From NCBI RefSeq assembly GCF_000519085.1, contig NZ_KI912577.1:69501-133500 (forward strand): a stretch of 64,000 nucleotides of DNA. Reading direction: 5' to 3'. The notes under the pieces are model-generated. The model did not search any database. It was not told where the DNA came from and saw only the letters and a program-made list of their open reading frames with translations. Numbering within the stretch: position 1 is the first letter of the stretch; each line of letters starts with the position of its first letter. The translations under genes were made by a program, and so were the position numbers. Of the stretch, positions 41,108 to 49,845 are shown piece by piece. Source of the DNA: Methylobacterium sp. 10 (GTDB taxonomy: Bacteria > Pseudomonadota > Alphaproteobacteria > Rhizobiales > Beijerinckiaceae).

Positions 41108-42645
41108 ACGCGCATTCCCCGCTCTCCTTCACCCTTCCCGGTTCGGACCGCGTGATCGTCGTCGGGGCCGGCGTCGCCGGCCTCGCCACGGCATTGCGGC
41201 TCAGCCCCCGCCCGGTCACCCTCGTTACCGCGTCTCCCCTGGGAAGCGGTACGGCGACCGGTTGGGCGCAGGGCGGCATCGCCGCCGCCATGGCCGAGGA
41301 TGATGCCGCGGCACTTCATGCGGCGGACACCGAAGCTGCGGGAGCCGGGCTCACCGACCCGGCCGTCGCCCTGCGCGTGGCGCAAGCCGGCCCCGGTCTG
41401 ATCGACTGGCTCGTCGGCCTCGGCGCGCCGTTCGACCGGGACGCCGCCGGCGCCCTGGCGCTCGGCCTCGAAGCGGCGCATTCGCGCCGCCGCATCGTCC
41501 GGGCCGGCGGCGATTCCACCGGGCGGATGGTGCTCGACACGCTACTGAAGGCCGTGGCGCTGACGCCGTCCATCGAGATCCTGGTGGCCAATGTGCGCGG
41601 CCTGATGCAGGACGAGAGCGGCGCCGTCGCCGGACTCGTCTGCGAGCGCGACGGTGCCATGGTGCGGCTCGCCGCGCGGTCGGTCGTACTCGCCACCGGC
41701 GGTCTCGGCTCCCTCTACGCCTCCACCACCAACCCGCGCGGCGCCACCGGCCGGGGGCTGGCGCTCGCTGCGCGAGCGGGAGCCACCTTGCGCGACATGG
41801 AGTTCGTGCAATTCCACCCCACCGCCATCTCGGTGGGGCTGGACCCGATGCCGCTCGCCACCGAAGCCCTGCGCGGCGAGGGCGCGCGACTGATCGACAG
41901 CGATGGCGAGCCGGTGATGGCCGGCATCGCCGGGGGTGATCTCGCCCCCCGCGACGTGGTCGCCCGCGCACTCTTCCAGGCGAGACGGCGCGGCACCGAG
42001 GTGTTCCTCGATTGCCGCGGTGCCCTCGGCGCTCGCATGGCGTCGCGGTTCCCCACCGTGGCCGGTCTCTGCGCCGCTTCCGGCATCGACCCGCAGCGCC
42101 AGCCGATCCCCGTGCAGCCGGCGGCGCATTACCACATGGGCGGCATCAAGGTGGACGGCACCGGCGCCAGCACCGTGCCCGGCCTCTTCGCCTGCGGCGA
42201 GGTCGCCTCCACCGGCCTGCACGGCGCGAACCGCCTCGCCAGCAACTCGCTCCTCGAGGCGATGGCCTTCGCCCCCTGGATCGCCGAGGGTATCGCTTCC
42301 ACCCCCGCCCCCGGTCCGGCCTCGATGGCCGAGCCGCGCCGGCACGACGAGGCCGATCTCCACGGGATCCGCCGGGTCATGGAAGCCCAGGTCGGGGTGG
42401 TGCGCGACGCGGATGGCCTGGCCGACGCCCTGCGCCATCTGGCGCCGGCGGCGAAGCTGGGCTCGGACGCGGCCCTCACCGGGTTGATGGTCGCGACCTC
42501 CGCCCTTTCCCGCCTCGAGAGCCGGGGCGCCCATTGGCGCAGCGACCACCCGGATCAGGCACCCGCCCGCCACAGCGAAGTGACTCTGACCGAGGTCTGG
42601 CGGATCGCGGAGACCGCCTCGGCCGATGCGGCCGCGCCGGTCTAG
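41104..42645 (+). CDS. nadB: L-aspartate oxidase
   Basis: A 513-residue FAD enzyme that oxidises L-aspartate to iminoaspartate, the first step of de novo NAD synthesis. The FAD-binding loop is IVVGAGVAGLATAL at the N-terminus. Other blocks are RIVRAGGDSTGRMVLD, LRDMEFVQFHPTAI with its substrate residues, and HYHMGGIKVDGTG followed by CGEVASTGLHGANRLASNSL, all diagnostic of NadB and its succinate dehydrogenase relatives. It is coupled to nadA by ATGA and lies 55 bases before nadC. Together they convert aspartate to nicotinate mononucleotide. Confidence 0.95.
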   Translation: MNAHSPLSFTLPGSDRVIVVGAGVAGLATALRLSPRPVTLVTASPLGSGTATGWAQGGIAAAMAEDDAAALHAADTEAAGAGLTDPAVALRVAQAGPGLIDWLVGLGAPFDRDAAGALALGLEAAHSRRRIVRAGGDSTGRMVLDTLLKAVALTPSIEILVANVRGLMQDESGAVAGLVCERDGAMVRLAARSVVLATGGLGSLYASTTNPRGATGRGLALAARAGATLRDMEFVQFHPTAISVGLDPMPLATEALRGEGARLIDSDGEPVMAGIAGGDLAPRDVVARALFQARRRGTEVFLDCRGALGARMASRFPTVAGLCAASGIDPQRQPIPVQPAAHYHMGGIKVDGTGASTVPGLFACGEVASTGLHGANRLASNSLLEAMAFAPWIAEGIASTPAPGPASMAEPRRHDEADLHGIRRVMEAQVGVVRDADGLADALRHLAPAAKLGSDAALTGLMVATSALSRLESRGAHWRSDHPDQAPARHSEVTLTEVWRIAETASADAAAPV

Positions 42646-42700
42646 ATCGGACGACGGGGACAGTCGTCCCCTTTTCAACGACCCTCTTACGAGCGCCCCC

Positions 42701-43561
42701 ATGAGCGATGCCCGTCTCGTCCCCCTCCCCCGCCTCCTCGTGGAGCCGATCGTCCGCGCGGCGCTGCTGGAAGACCTCGGCCGGGCCGGCGACATCACCA
42801 CCGACGCGATCGTGCCCGCCGATGCCCGCCTCTCCGGCGTCATCGCGGCCCGACAGGATGGAGTCATCTCCGGCGTCGACGCGGCGGTCATCGCGTTCGG
42901 GCTGATCGACCCGGCCGTGTCGGTCATCGTCGAACGCGGGGACGGGGCGCGGGTCTCGCCGGGTGACGTGGTGATCCGTCTCGACGGTCCGGCCCGCGCC
43001 ATCCTCACCGCCGAACGGGTGGCGCTGAACCTCCTGTGCCGGATGTCGGGCGTGGCCACCGCCACCGCCGGCCTCGTGGAGGCGGCCCGCCCGCACGGCA
43101 AGGCGCGGATCGTCTGCACCCGCAAGACCACGCCCGGCCTGCGCTCCCTGGAGAAGCATGCCGTCCGGGCCGGGGGCGGCTCCAACCACCGCTACGGCCT
43201 CGACGACGCGGTGCTCATCAAGGACAACCACATCGTCGTGGCCGGCGGGATCGTTCCGGCCATCGAGCGGGCGCGGGCCTATTCCGGGCACCTCGTGAAG
43301 ATCGAGATCGAGGTCGATACGTTGGATCAGTTGGCGGAAGCCCTGTCGGTCCGCGCCGATGCCGTCCTCCTCGACAACATGAGCCCGGACCAGCTGCGCG
43401 AGGCCGTGCGGATGATCGACGGGCGCGCCATCGCCGAGGCGTCAGGCCGGATCAACCGCGACACCGTGGGCGCCATCGCCGCCTCCGGCGTCGACCTGAT
43501 CTCCAGCGGCTGGATCACCCACAGCGCGCCGATCATCGATCTCGGCCTCGACGCGGCGTAG
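42701..43561 (+). CDS. nadC: Nicotinate-nucleotide diphosphorylase (carboxylating), quinolinate phosphoribosyltransferase
   Basis: A 286-residue NadC that makes nicotinate mononucleotide from quinolinate and PRPP. Seen: LEDLGRAGDITTDAIV at the start, LCRMSGVATATAG, CTRKTTPGLRSLEKHAVRAG followed by GSNHRYGLDDAVLIKDNH, and ADAVLLDNMSPDQLREA near the end. The ATG at 42701 is chosen; an upstream in-frame ATG overlaps nadB and adds no family sequence. It is the last gene of nadABC. Downstream is a 269-base gap before the L,D-transpeptidase. Confidence 0.95.
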   Translation: MSDARLVPLPRLLVEPIVRAALLEDLGRAGDITTDAIVPADARLSGVIAARQDGVISGVDAAVIAFGLIDPAVSVIVERGDGARVSPGDVVIRLDGPARAILTAERVALNLLCRMSGVATATAGLVEAARPHGKARIVCTRKTTPGLRSLEKHAVRAGGGSNHRYGLDDAVLIKDNHIVVAGGIVPAIERARAYSGHLVKIEIEVDTLDQLAEALSVRADAVLLDNMSPDQLREAVRMIDGRAIAEASGRINRDTVGAIAASGVDLISSGWITHSAPIIDLGLDAA

Positions 43562-43830
43562 CGCTACCGCGACACCCGGGGCCACCTCGCCACTGGCCAT
43601 CGTGAAAGGTTCCGCGCCGGACATCCGAGCGCGGCATTAATCCCTCTCCTACGGCTAAGCCGCCACACTGTGGCCACGGAGTCACGACCCGGCCGCAACC
43701 ATCGCTTCATCGCGAATTCAGCTTGGCTTTGGGGCGGCAGCGTTTACGTCTTGGCGATCGGAAAACGGTATCCTGCGTTGCGTTACCGACCGTGTTTCCC
43801 CAACGTTTCGCCTGCCTTCGAGAGGCTTTG

Positions 43831-44502
43831 ATGCGCCGTATCGCCCCCGCCCTGTCCGGGCTTGTCTGCATGGTTGGTGCCTGGGCCTCGCCCGCCGCCG
43901 CCTATGAGATCGACCCCCTCACCCGCCAGCCCCTGGACAACGCGCTGGTGCTGCGCGTGCGTCCGCAGGCGGAGCCCGCCCCTGCCGACGTGGCGGTCCC
44001 CACCGCCAACGCCTCCCTCAACCCGGCCGACCCGATGGCCTCGGCCGTGCCGCAGATGTCGGCGATCCAGCGCGAGCAGGTCGCCTTCGGCGGCAATTAC
44101 GCTCCCGGCACCATCGTCGTCTCCACGGCCGAGCGCCGGCTGTACTACGTGCTCGGCGGCGGTCAGGCCCTGCGCTACGGCGTCGGCGTCGGTCGTCCCG
44201 GCTTCACCTGGGGCGGCACCCAGACGATCACCATGAAGCGGGAATGGCCCGATTGGCGTCCCCCGGCCGAGATGCTGCGCCGCCGCCCCGACCTGCCGCG
44301 CTTCATGAAGGGCGGCATGGAGAACCCGCTCGGTGCCCGCGCCATGTATCTCGGCGGCTCGATCTACCGCATCCACGGCTCTAACGAGCCGGAGACGATC
44401 GGAACCGCCGTCTCGTCGGGCTGCATCCGCATGACCAACGACGACGTGGCCGACCTCTACACCCGCGCCAAGGTCGGCGCGAAGGTCATCGTCCAGCGCT
44501 GA
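43831..44502 (+). CDS. L,D-transpeptidase (YkuD/ErfK family), exported
   Basis: A 223-residue periplasmic cell-wall enzyme. A signal peptide is clear (ALSGLVCMVGAWASPAAAYEID; cleavage probably after AAA at about residue 24). The YkuD domain (from about 90) begins GTIVVSTAERRLYYVL and holds the catalytic His182 (YRIHGSNEPETIG) and Cys198 (AVSSGCIRMTNDD), an intact active site. It forms 3-3 cross-links or anchors proteins to peptidoglycan; polar-growing Rhizobiales rely on such enzymes. The ATG at 43831 begins the signal peptide. A strong terminator follows at 44528. Confidence 0.9.
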   Translation: MRRIAPALSGLVCMVGAWASPAAAYEIDPLTRQPLDNALVLRVRPQAEPAPADVAVPTANASLNPADPMASAVPQMSAIQREQVAFGGNYAPGTIVVSTAERRLYYVLGGGQALRYGVGVGRPGFTWGGTQTITMKREWPDWRPPAEMLRRRPDLPRFMKGGMENPLGARAMYLGGSIYRIHGSNEPETIGTAVSSGCIRMTNDDVADLYTRAKVGAKVIVQR

Positions 44503-44527
44503 TCGTCGTCGACAGGCTTCGAACTGG

Positions 44528-44557
44528 AAAAAGGCCGGCGGGAACGCCGGCCTTTTT
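44528..44557. terminator. Bidirectional rho-independent terminator after the L,D-transpeptidase
   Basis: A-run, stem GGCCGGCG (44533-44540), loop GGAA, CGCCGGCC (44545-44552), then T-run; the A-run (44528-44532) pairs with the T-run. It lies between the converging genes at 44502 and 44590, so it can serve both. Confidence 0.85.
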
Positions 44558-44589
44558 CATGCGCATTGCAACGGTACGATCCGGCCTGC

Positions 44590-44937
44590 CTATTTCGACA
44601 CCGACAGGAACCGCGACAGCAGCCAGAGCGGCACCACCACCACGGCGCCGGCGAGGATCCAGCGGCCGAAATCGTGGAAGGTCTCGAACCCGAGGTCGAT
44701 GAGCGCACGGCCAGCATCGTAGATGTGCCAGAACAGCAGGCCGGGCGTGACGCCCAACGTCGCCATGATGGCGCCGACGAGGACCGACAGGAACAGCAGC
44801 TTCACCAGGACCGCCATGGGCGAACCGCCGAGGAAGCGCCGCAGGGCCGAACGCGGTTCTCCATCGGAATAGCCACTCCCGACGGGGGGACGGCCCTGGT
44901 ACGGTCCCTGTCGGCGGGGGTCGTTGTCGACGATCAT
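44590..44937 (-). CDS. DUF6460-type small membrane protein
   Basis: A 115-residue protein. The N-terminal 40 residues are polar and Gly/Pro/Arg-rich (MIVDNDPRRQGPYQGRPPVG). Two membrane segments follow, AVLVKLLFLSVLVGAIMATLG and GRWILAGAVVVVPLWLLSRF, with the family core PGLLFWHIYDAGRALIDLGFETF between. This fits the DUF6460 family of alphaproteobacteria, function unknown. The ATG at 44937 begins the polar stretch. It stands alone, divergent from the esterase at 45190 and convergent with the L,D-transpeptidase. Confidence 0.7.
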   Translation of the reverse strand: MIVDNDPRRQGPYQGRPPVGSGYSDGEPRSALRRFLGGSPMAVLVKLLFLSVLVGAIMATLGVTPGLLFWHIYDAGRALIDLGFETFHDFGRWILAGAVVVVPLWLLSRFLSVSK

Positions 44938-45189
44938 GCTGTCATCCTCTGGCCGTGGTCCGACGGCTGAACTCTCTCGGACATATGGGGCCTCATCGGC
45001 TTCTCTGAAGCCGGCGAACCCGGCGGAAGCGTGACCGATGCGACACACCCGAACGAAACCGTCTGTCCATTGGGGCGTTAGGCCGTTTCGTGCCGGCACG
45101 GCGACTGGCATCGGTGCGGGCTTCGCCCACATTCGACGCGCCCGCCCGAATGCCGCTTCGGCCCCACCCTGGATGAGACGAACCGTTCC

Positions 45190-46152
45190 ATGATCGACCA
45201 CGCCCTCTTCGACCCGGCGACGATCGATCCGGAAACCCACCGCCTGAACGCCGAGATCGTCGCGGCCCATGCGGCGCAGGCCGATCCGTGGTCGATCCCC
45301 ATCTCCGAAGTCCGCGCGCGTCGCCGCCAGGGCACCCAGGCCTCCCCCGCGATGCCCCGCAGCGCCCGCGCCGAGACGGTGGTCATCGACGGCCCCGACG
45401 GGCCGCTCTCCCTCAGGCTGATCCGCCCCGACACCCGGAAATGGAAGAAGCTGCGCGGCGCCTATCTCCACATCCACCGGGGCGGCTGGGTCTGGGGCGC
45501 CGCCGACGAGCAGGATCCGTGGCTGGAGCGGATCGCCGATGCCTGCGGCTTCGTCTGTCTCTCCGTCGAGTACCGCCTCGCCCCCGAGCACCCCTATCCG
45601 GCGGCGCTGGAGGATTGCGAGGCGGCGGCCCTGTGGCTCGCCGGCCCGGGCAAGGCCGAGTTCGGCGTCTCGGCGCTGACCATCGGCGGGGAATCGGCGG
45701 GCGCCCATCTCGCCGTAATGACGCTCCTGCGTCTGCGCGACCGGCACAACCTGCCCCGCGCCTTCCGCGGCGCGAACCTCAACGCCGGATTCTTCGATCT
45801 CGGCCTGACGCCCAGCGTGCGCAACTGGGGCGAGACCCGCCTCGTGGTGAACACCCAGGACCTCACCACCTTCGCCAACGATTACGTGCGCGACGGCATC
45901 GACCGGCGCCGGCCCGACGTGTCGCCGCTCTATGCCGACCTGAAGGGCCTGCCCCCGGCACTGTTCTCGGTGGGCACGCACGATCCCCTGCTGGACGACA
46001 CGCTTTACATGTCGTCGCGCTGGGCGGCGGCCGGCAATGGCGGCCACACCGCGATCTATCCCGGCGGCTGCCACGTCTTCGTGCGTTATCCCGGCGCCAT
46101 GACCGAGCGCGCCCTCGAACTGATCGACCGGTTCCTGATGGCTCTGGCCTGA
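45190..46152 (+). CDS. Alpha/beta hydrolase of the hormone-sensitive-lipase family (esterase)
   Basis: A 320-residue cytoplasmic esterase. The oxyanion region reads HIHRGGWVWGAADEQ, a His-x-Gly-Gly variant of the HGGG motif of the HSL family. The nucleophile is in IGGESAGAHLAVMTL (GESAG), the acid in GTHDPLLDDTLY, and the His in YPGGCHVFVRYPG, so the triad is complete. VEYRLAPEHPYPAALEDCEAA is also typical. The physiological ester is unknown. Its stop is 6 bases before the TTG start of the helicase gene, and the two may share a transcript. Confidence 0.9.
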   Translation: MIDHALFDPATIDPETHRLNAEIVAAHAAQADPWSIPISEVRARRRQGTQASPAMPRSARAETVVIDGPDGPLSLRLIRPDTRKWKKLRGAYLHIHRGGWVWGAADEQDPWLERIADACGFVCLSVEYRLAPEHPYPAALEDCEAAALWLAGPGKAEFGVSALTIGGESAGAHLAVMTLLRLRDRHNLPRAFRGANLNAGFFDLGLTPSVRNWGETRLVVNTQDLTTFANDYVRDGIDRRRPDVSPLYADLKGLPPALFSVGTHDPLLDDTLYMSSRWAAAGNGGHTAIYPGGCHVFVRYPGAMTERALELIDRFLMALA

Positions 46153-46158
46153 TGACTC

Positions 46159-48762
46159 TTGCCTGAGGGCTCCCTCCCCGCGCGGTTCGAGGCCTGGTTC
46201 GCCTCGCGCGGATGGGCACCCCGGCCGCATCAGATCGAGCTTCTTCGCATCGTCGGCGACGGGCGCTCGGCCCTGCTGGTGGCGCCGACGGGGGCCGGCA
46301 AGACACTGGCGGGCTTCCTGCCGAGCCTCGTCGCCCTGTCCGAGCGCGCGCCCTCGCGGAAGCCGAGGGGGCTCCACACCCTCTACATCTCGCCCCTGAA
46401 GGCGCTCGCCGTCGACATTGCCCGCAACCTCGAAGCGCCCATCGCCGAGATGGGCCTGCCGATCCGGGTCGAGACCCGCACCGGCGACACCCCCTCGCAC
46501 AAGCGCACGCGCCAGATCGAGCGCCCGCCCGACATCCTGCTGACGACGCCGGAGCAGCTCGCCCTGCTCATCGCGCACCGCGAGGCGTCGGACCTGTTCG
46601 CAAACCTCTCCTGCGTCGTCCTCGACGAGCTGCATGCCCTCGTCACCTCGAAGCGAGGCGACCTGCTGTCGCTCGGTTTGGCGCGTCTGCACCGCCTCAG
46701 TCCGAACCTCACGGCCATCGGCCTCTCCGCCACCGTGCGCGAGCCGGACGATCTGCGGCGGTATCTGGTGCCGCAGACGCGCCCCCCCTCCCCCTTGTGG
46801 GGAGGGGTCGGGGGTGGGGGTGGTGCCGAAGAGGTCGCGCCATATTCGGAGCCACCCCCACCCCTAACCCTTCCCACAAGGGGGAGGGAGCCCGTGCCAG
46901 CCATGGCCGATCTCGTCGTCGTGAAAGGCGGCGCGGCCCCGGACCTGCACCTGCTCGATACCGGCCTGACCTTGCCGCTCGCCGGCCACACCGCGAGCCA
47001 GGCGATGCCGGCCATCTACGACCTGATCCAGGCGCACCGCACGGTGCTGGTCTTCGTCAACACCCGGCTCCAGGCCGAGTACACCTTCCAGGAACTCTGG
47101 CGGATCAACGAGGCGTCGCTGCCCATCGCGCTCCATCACGGCTCCCTCGACGCCAGCCAGAGGCGGCGGGTGGAGGCGGCCATGGCGGCCGGGCAATTGC
47201 GGGCCATCGTCTGCACCGCCACCCTCGATCTCGGAATCGACTGGGGCGACGTCGACCTCGTGGTGAACATCGGCGCGCCGAAGGGGGCGAGCCGGATCAT
47301 GCAGCGGATCGGGCGCGCCAACCACCGCATGGACGAGCCGTCGAAAGCCTATCTCGTCCCCGGCAACCGCTTCGAGATCCTCGAATGCCAGGCGGCCCTC
47401 GACGCGGTGGAGGCGGCGGCCCAGGACACGCCGGATGCCCGCCTCGGCGCGCCGGACGTCCTCGCCCAGCACGTCCTCGGCATGGCCTGCGCCGATGCGT
47501 TCGATCCGCTGCAGCTTTACGACGAGATCGTCTCGGCGGCGCCCTACGCGACACTGTCCTGGGAGGATTTCGAGGCGGTGGTCGACTACGTGGCGACGGG
47601 GGGCTACGCGCTGCGGGCCTACGAGCGTTTCGCCAAGATCCTGCGCGGGCCGGACGGGCTGTGGCGGGTGCGCGATGCGCGGATCGCCCAGCAATACCGC
47701 ATGAATGTCGGCACCATCGTCGAATCCGCCAAGGTGAAGGTGCGCCTCGCCCGCGGCGTGCGCGGCAAGCCGGGCGCCATCCTGCCAAAGGGCGGGCGCG
47801 TGCTCGGCGAGATCGAGGAGGATTTCGCCGATACCCTGACGCCGGGCGACACCTTCCTCTTTGCCGGCGAGGTGCTGCGCTTCGAGGGCCTGTCCGAGGA
47901 TGAGGCCCTGGCGACGCGGGCGGGCCCCGGCACCGACCCGGCGATTCCCTCCTATGCGGGGGCGAAGTTCCCGCTCTCGACCTTCCTCGCCGCCCGCGTC
48001 CGCGCCCTCATCGCCGATCCGTTCGAATGGGACCGGCTGCCGAAACAGGTGGCGGATTATCTCCTGCTCCAGCGCCAGCGCTCGATCCTGCCCGGGCCCG
48101 AGGGTTTGCTGGTGGAGACCTTTCCGCGCGGGGGCCGCCATTACCTCACGGCGTTCCCGTTCGAGGGCCGCCTCGCCCACCAGACCCTGGGGATGCTCCT
48201 CACCCGGCGCATGGAACGTGCCCGCCTGCGTCCGCTGGGTTTTGCCGCCAACGATTACGGTATCGCCGTCTGGATGACCCGCGACGTGAGCGAGGCCATC
48301 GCCCGCGAGCCCGGCTTCCTGGCCGAATTGTTCGCCCAGGACATGCTCGGCGACGATCTCGAAGCCTGGCTCGACGAATCCTCGATGATGAAGCGCACCT
48401 TCCGCCAATGCGCGGTCATCGCCGGGCTGATCGAGCGGCGCCATCCCGGCCAGAAGAAGACCGGGCGGCAGGTCACCATGTCCACCGACCTCGTCTACGA
48501 CGTGCTGCGCAAGCACCAGCCCGACCACCTCCTCCTGCGCGCCGCGCGGCAGGATGCGGCAACCGGACTCCTCGACGTGGCCCGCCTCGGCGTGATGTTG
48601 AGGCGCATCCAGGGGCGAATCACCCACAAGGCACTGGATCGCGTCTCGCCGCTCTCCGTCTCCGTCATGCTCGAAATCGGGCGTGAGAAGGTCTACGGCG
48701 AGGGCGCGGACGAAATCCTGGCGGAGGCCGAGGCGCAGCTTCTCGAAGAGGCGCTCGGGTGA
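46159..48762 (+). CDS. Lhr-type ligase-associated DEXH-box helicase, interrupted by an in-frame palindromic repeat
   Basis: An 867-residue superfamily-2 helicase of the Lhr family, likely acting in DNA repair. Walker A is APTGAGKTLAGFL, the DEXH box is VVLDELHAL, SAT is IGLSATVRE, and motifs V-VI lie in ATLDLGIDWGDVDLV and RIMQRIGRANHRMDE. The partner PdeM gene follows at once. Residues about 209-243 (between RYLVPQ and ADLVVVKGG) are encoded by a 103-bp palindromic repeat (46785-46887) and read PSPLWGGVGGGGGAEE..., unlike the rest of the protein. The reading frame stays open through it. The TTG at 46159 is the only likely start. The insertion lies at a surface loop of the first helicase domain by position; its effect is unknown. 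Confidence 0.85.
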   Translation: MPEGSLPARFEAWFASRGWAPRPHQIELLRIVGDGRSALLVAPTGAGKTLAGFLPSLVALSERAPSRKPRGLHTLYISPLKALAVDIARNLEAPIAEMGLPIRVETRTGDTPSHKRTRQIERPPDILLTTPEQLALLIAHREASDLFANLSCVVLDELHALVTSKRGDLLSLGLARLHRLSPNLTAIGLSATVREPDDLRRYLVPQTRPPSPLWGGVGGGGGAEEVAPYSEPPPPLTLPTRGREPVPAMADLVVVKGGAAPDLHLLDTGLTLPLAGHTASQAMPAIYDLIQAHRTVLVFVNTRLQAEYTFQELWRINEASLPIALHHGSLDASQRRRVEAAMAAGQLRAIVCTATLDLGIDWGDVDLVVNIGAPKGASRIMQRIGRANHRMDEPSKAYLVPGNRFEILECQAALDAVEAAAQDTPDARLGAPDVLAQHVLGMACADAFDPLQLYDEIVSAAPYATLSWEDFEAVVDYVATGGYALRAYERFAKILRGPDGLWRVRDARIAQQYRMNVGTIVESAKVKVRLARGVRGKPGAILPKGGRVLGEIEEDFADTLTPGDTFLFAGEVLRFEGLSEDEALATRAGPGTDPAIPSYAGAKFPLSTFLAARVRALIADPFEWDRLPKQVADYLLLQRQRSILPGPEGLLVETFPRGGRHYLTAFPFEGRLAHQTLGMLLTRRMERARLRPLGFAANDYGIAVWMTRDVSEAIAREPGFLAELFAQDMLGDDLEAWLDESSMMKRTFRQCAVIAGLIERRHPGQKKTGRQVTMSTDLVYDVLRKHQPDHLLLRAARQDAATGLLDVARLGVMLRRIQGRITHKALDRVSPLSVSVMLEIGREKVYGEGADEILAEAEAQLLEEALG
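46785..46887. repeat. 103-bp palindromic repeat inserted in frame in the helicase gene
   Basis: Outer arms CCCTCCCCCTTGTGGG (46785-46800) and CCCACAAGGGGGAGGG (46872-46887), exact inverted repeats of 16 bases, with inner arms around GGTGGGGGTGG and CCACCCCCACCCC. It is built like the palindromic intergenic repeats elsewhere in the window but has its own arm sequence. Confidence 0.9.
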
Positions 48763-48769
48763 GAATTCG

Positions 48770-49519
48770 GTGACGCGCCCCTTCCCCGAATTAGAGGATG
48801 CGATCTTGGCGCTCGGCCAGAAACTCGAACGGACCATCAAGACCCCCGGCCTGACGCTGGCCGGCGAAGCCCTCACCCTCGACCTCTGCGGTGGATTGTG
48901 GCTCGCCGCCCACCGGACCCTGATCGTCTCCGACCTGCATCTGGAGAAGGGCTCGGCCTTTGCCGCGCGCTCGGGCCAGTTCCTGCCGCCCTACGATACC
49001 CGCGAGACCCTGGCCTGCCTGCACGAGGCGGTGGCCCGCTTCGATCCGGCCTGCGTCGTCGCGCTCGGCGATTCTTTCCACGATGCGCGCGGCCCCGAGC
49101 GGATGGAGCCCGGCGACCGCGCCATGATCGCCGCCCTGCAGGAAGGCCGGGACTGGGTCTGGATCGCCGGCAACCACGACCATGCCGTGTCGGAGGGCGT
49201 CGGCGGGCGCTATGCCGAGACGCTGGCTTTGGGCGGCCTGACCCTGCGGCACGAGCCGGCGCCGGATGCACCGAACGGGGAGATCGCCGGCCATCTGCAT
49301 CCCTGCGGCAAGGTCGCCATGCGCGGCCGCGCGGTTCGCCGCCGCTGCTTCGTCACCGATGGGAAGCGGCTGGTGATGCCGGCGTTCGGTGCCTATGCGG
49401 GCGGCCTCAACGTGCGCAACCCGGCCTTCGATCCGCTGTTTCCGGCCGGCTTCACGGCGCATCTGCTGGGGGACGGCCGGGTCTTCGCCATCGGCAAGGC
49501 GATGCTGGCGCGGGATTGA
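48770..49519 (+). CDS. pdeM: Ligase-associated metallophosphoesterase PdeM
   Basis: A 249-residue calcineurin-like phosphoesterase of the PdeM (ligase-associated DNA damage response endonuclease) family. The metal-site motifs are VSDLHLEKGSAFA, GDSFHDARGPERM, IAGNHDHAVSE and GEIAGHLHPCGKV, all intact. It usually accompanies an Lhr-type helicase, an exonuclease and an ATP-dependent ligase. The helicase is directly upstream (stop at 48762), but neither ligase nor exonuclease is in the window. The GTG at 48770 has GAGAA upstream; an in-frame open stretch before it overlaps the helicase. Confidence 0.9.
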   Translation: MTRPFPELEDAILALGQKLERTIKTPGLTLAGEALTLDLCGGLWLAAHRTLIVSDLHLEKGSAFAARSGQFLPPYDTRETLACLHEAVARFDPACVVALGDSFHDARGPERMEPGDRAMIAALQEGRDWVWIAGNHDHAVSEGVGGRYAETLALGGLTLRHEPAPDAPNGEIAGHLHPCGKVAMRGRAVRRRCFVTDGKRLVMPAFGAYAGGLNVRNPAFDPLFPAGFTAHLLGDGRVFAIGKAMLARD

Positions 49520-49545
49520 GCGCCGACCGATAGGGAGCCGTCCCG

Positions 49546-49845
49546 TCAGGCCTTGATGTCGGCGAAGGCCCCGACGATTGTCTCCCGGCCTTGCTTCACC
49601 AGTTCCTCGATCTTCTCCTTGATCGCCTGGTTGATCTTTTCGAGTTCCTTCTGCGGCATCGCAGCCAACGCTTCCTCCGTGAGGCCCATCGTCTTGAGGA
49701 TCTGTTCCCGGATCCTCTCGGCCGGCGTCATCTTGGCATATTTCAGGAAGTCGTCCTTCGCCGACGCGTCCTTCGATCCGGACGATGTCGGGCGGACGGG
49801 GTAGCTCGCTCCCGGAGCGGATACTCCGTTGAGGCCGATGGACAT
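49546..49845 (-). CDS. Hypothetical small helical protein
   Basis: A 99-residue protein that begins MSIGLNGVSAPGASYPVRP from an ATG at 49845. The first 35 residues are flexible; the rest is highly helical and charged (FLKYAKMTPAERIREQILK, ALAAMPQKELEKINQAIKEK, ELVKQGRETIVGAFADIK). There is no membrane segment or signal. Its Lys/Glu-rich C-terminal half with hydrophobic spacing suggests a coiled coil or an amphipathic binding helix. I do not recognise it with certainty; small Rhizobiales proteins of this kind are annotated as hypothetical. It converges on PdeM and its upstream region contains the palindromic repeat at 50101. Confidence 0.65.
   Translation of the reverse strand: MSIGLNGVSAPGASYPVRPTSSGSKDASAKDDFLKYAKMTPAERIREQILKTMGLTEEALAAMPQKELEKINQAIKEKIEELVKQGRETIVGAFADIKA

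Noticed and set aside
46864-48876. A 670-residue minus-strand frame opposite the helicase
   Set aside because: Antisense shadow of the helicase with no motifs.
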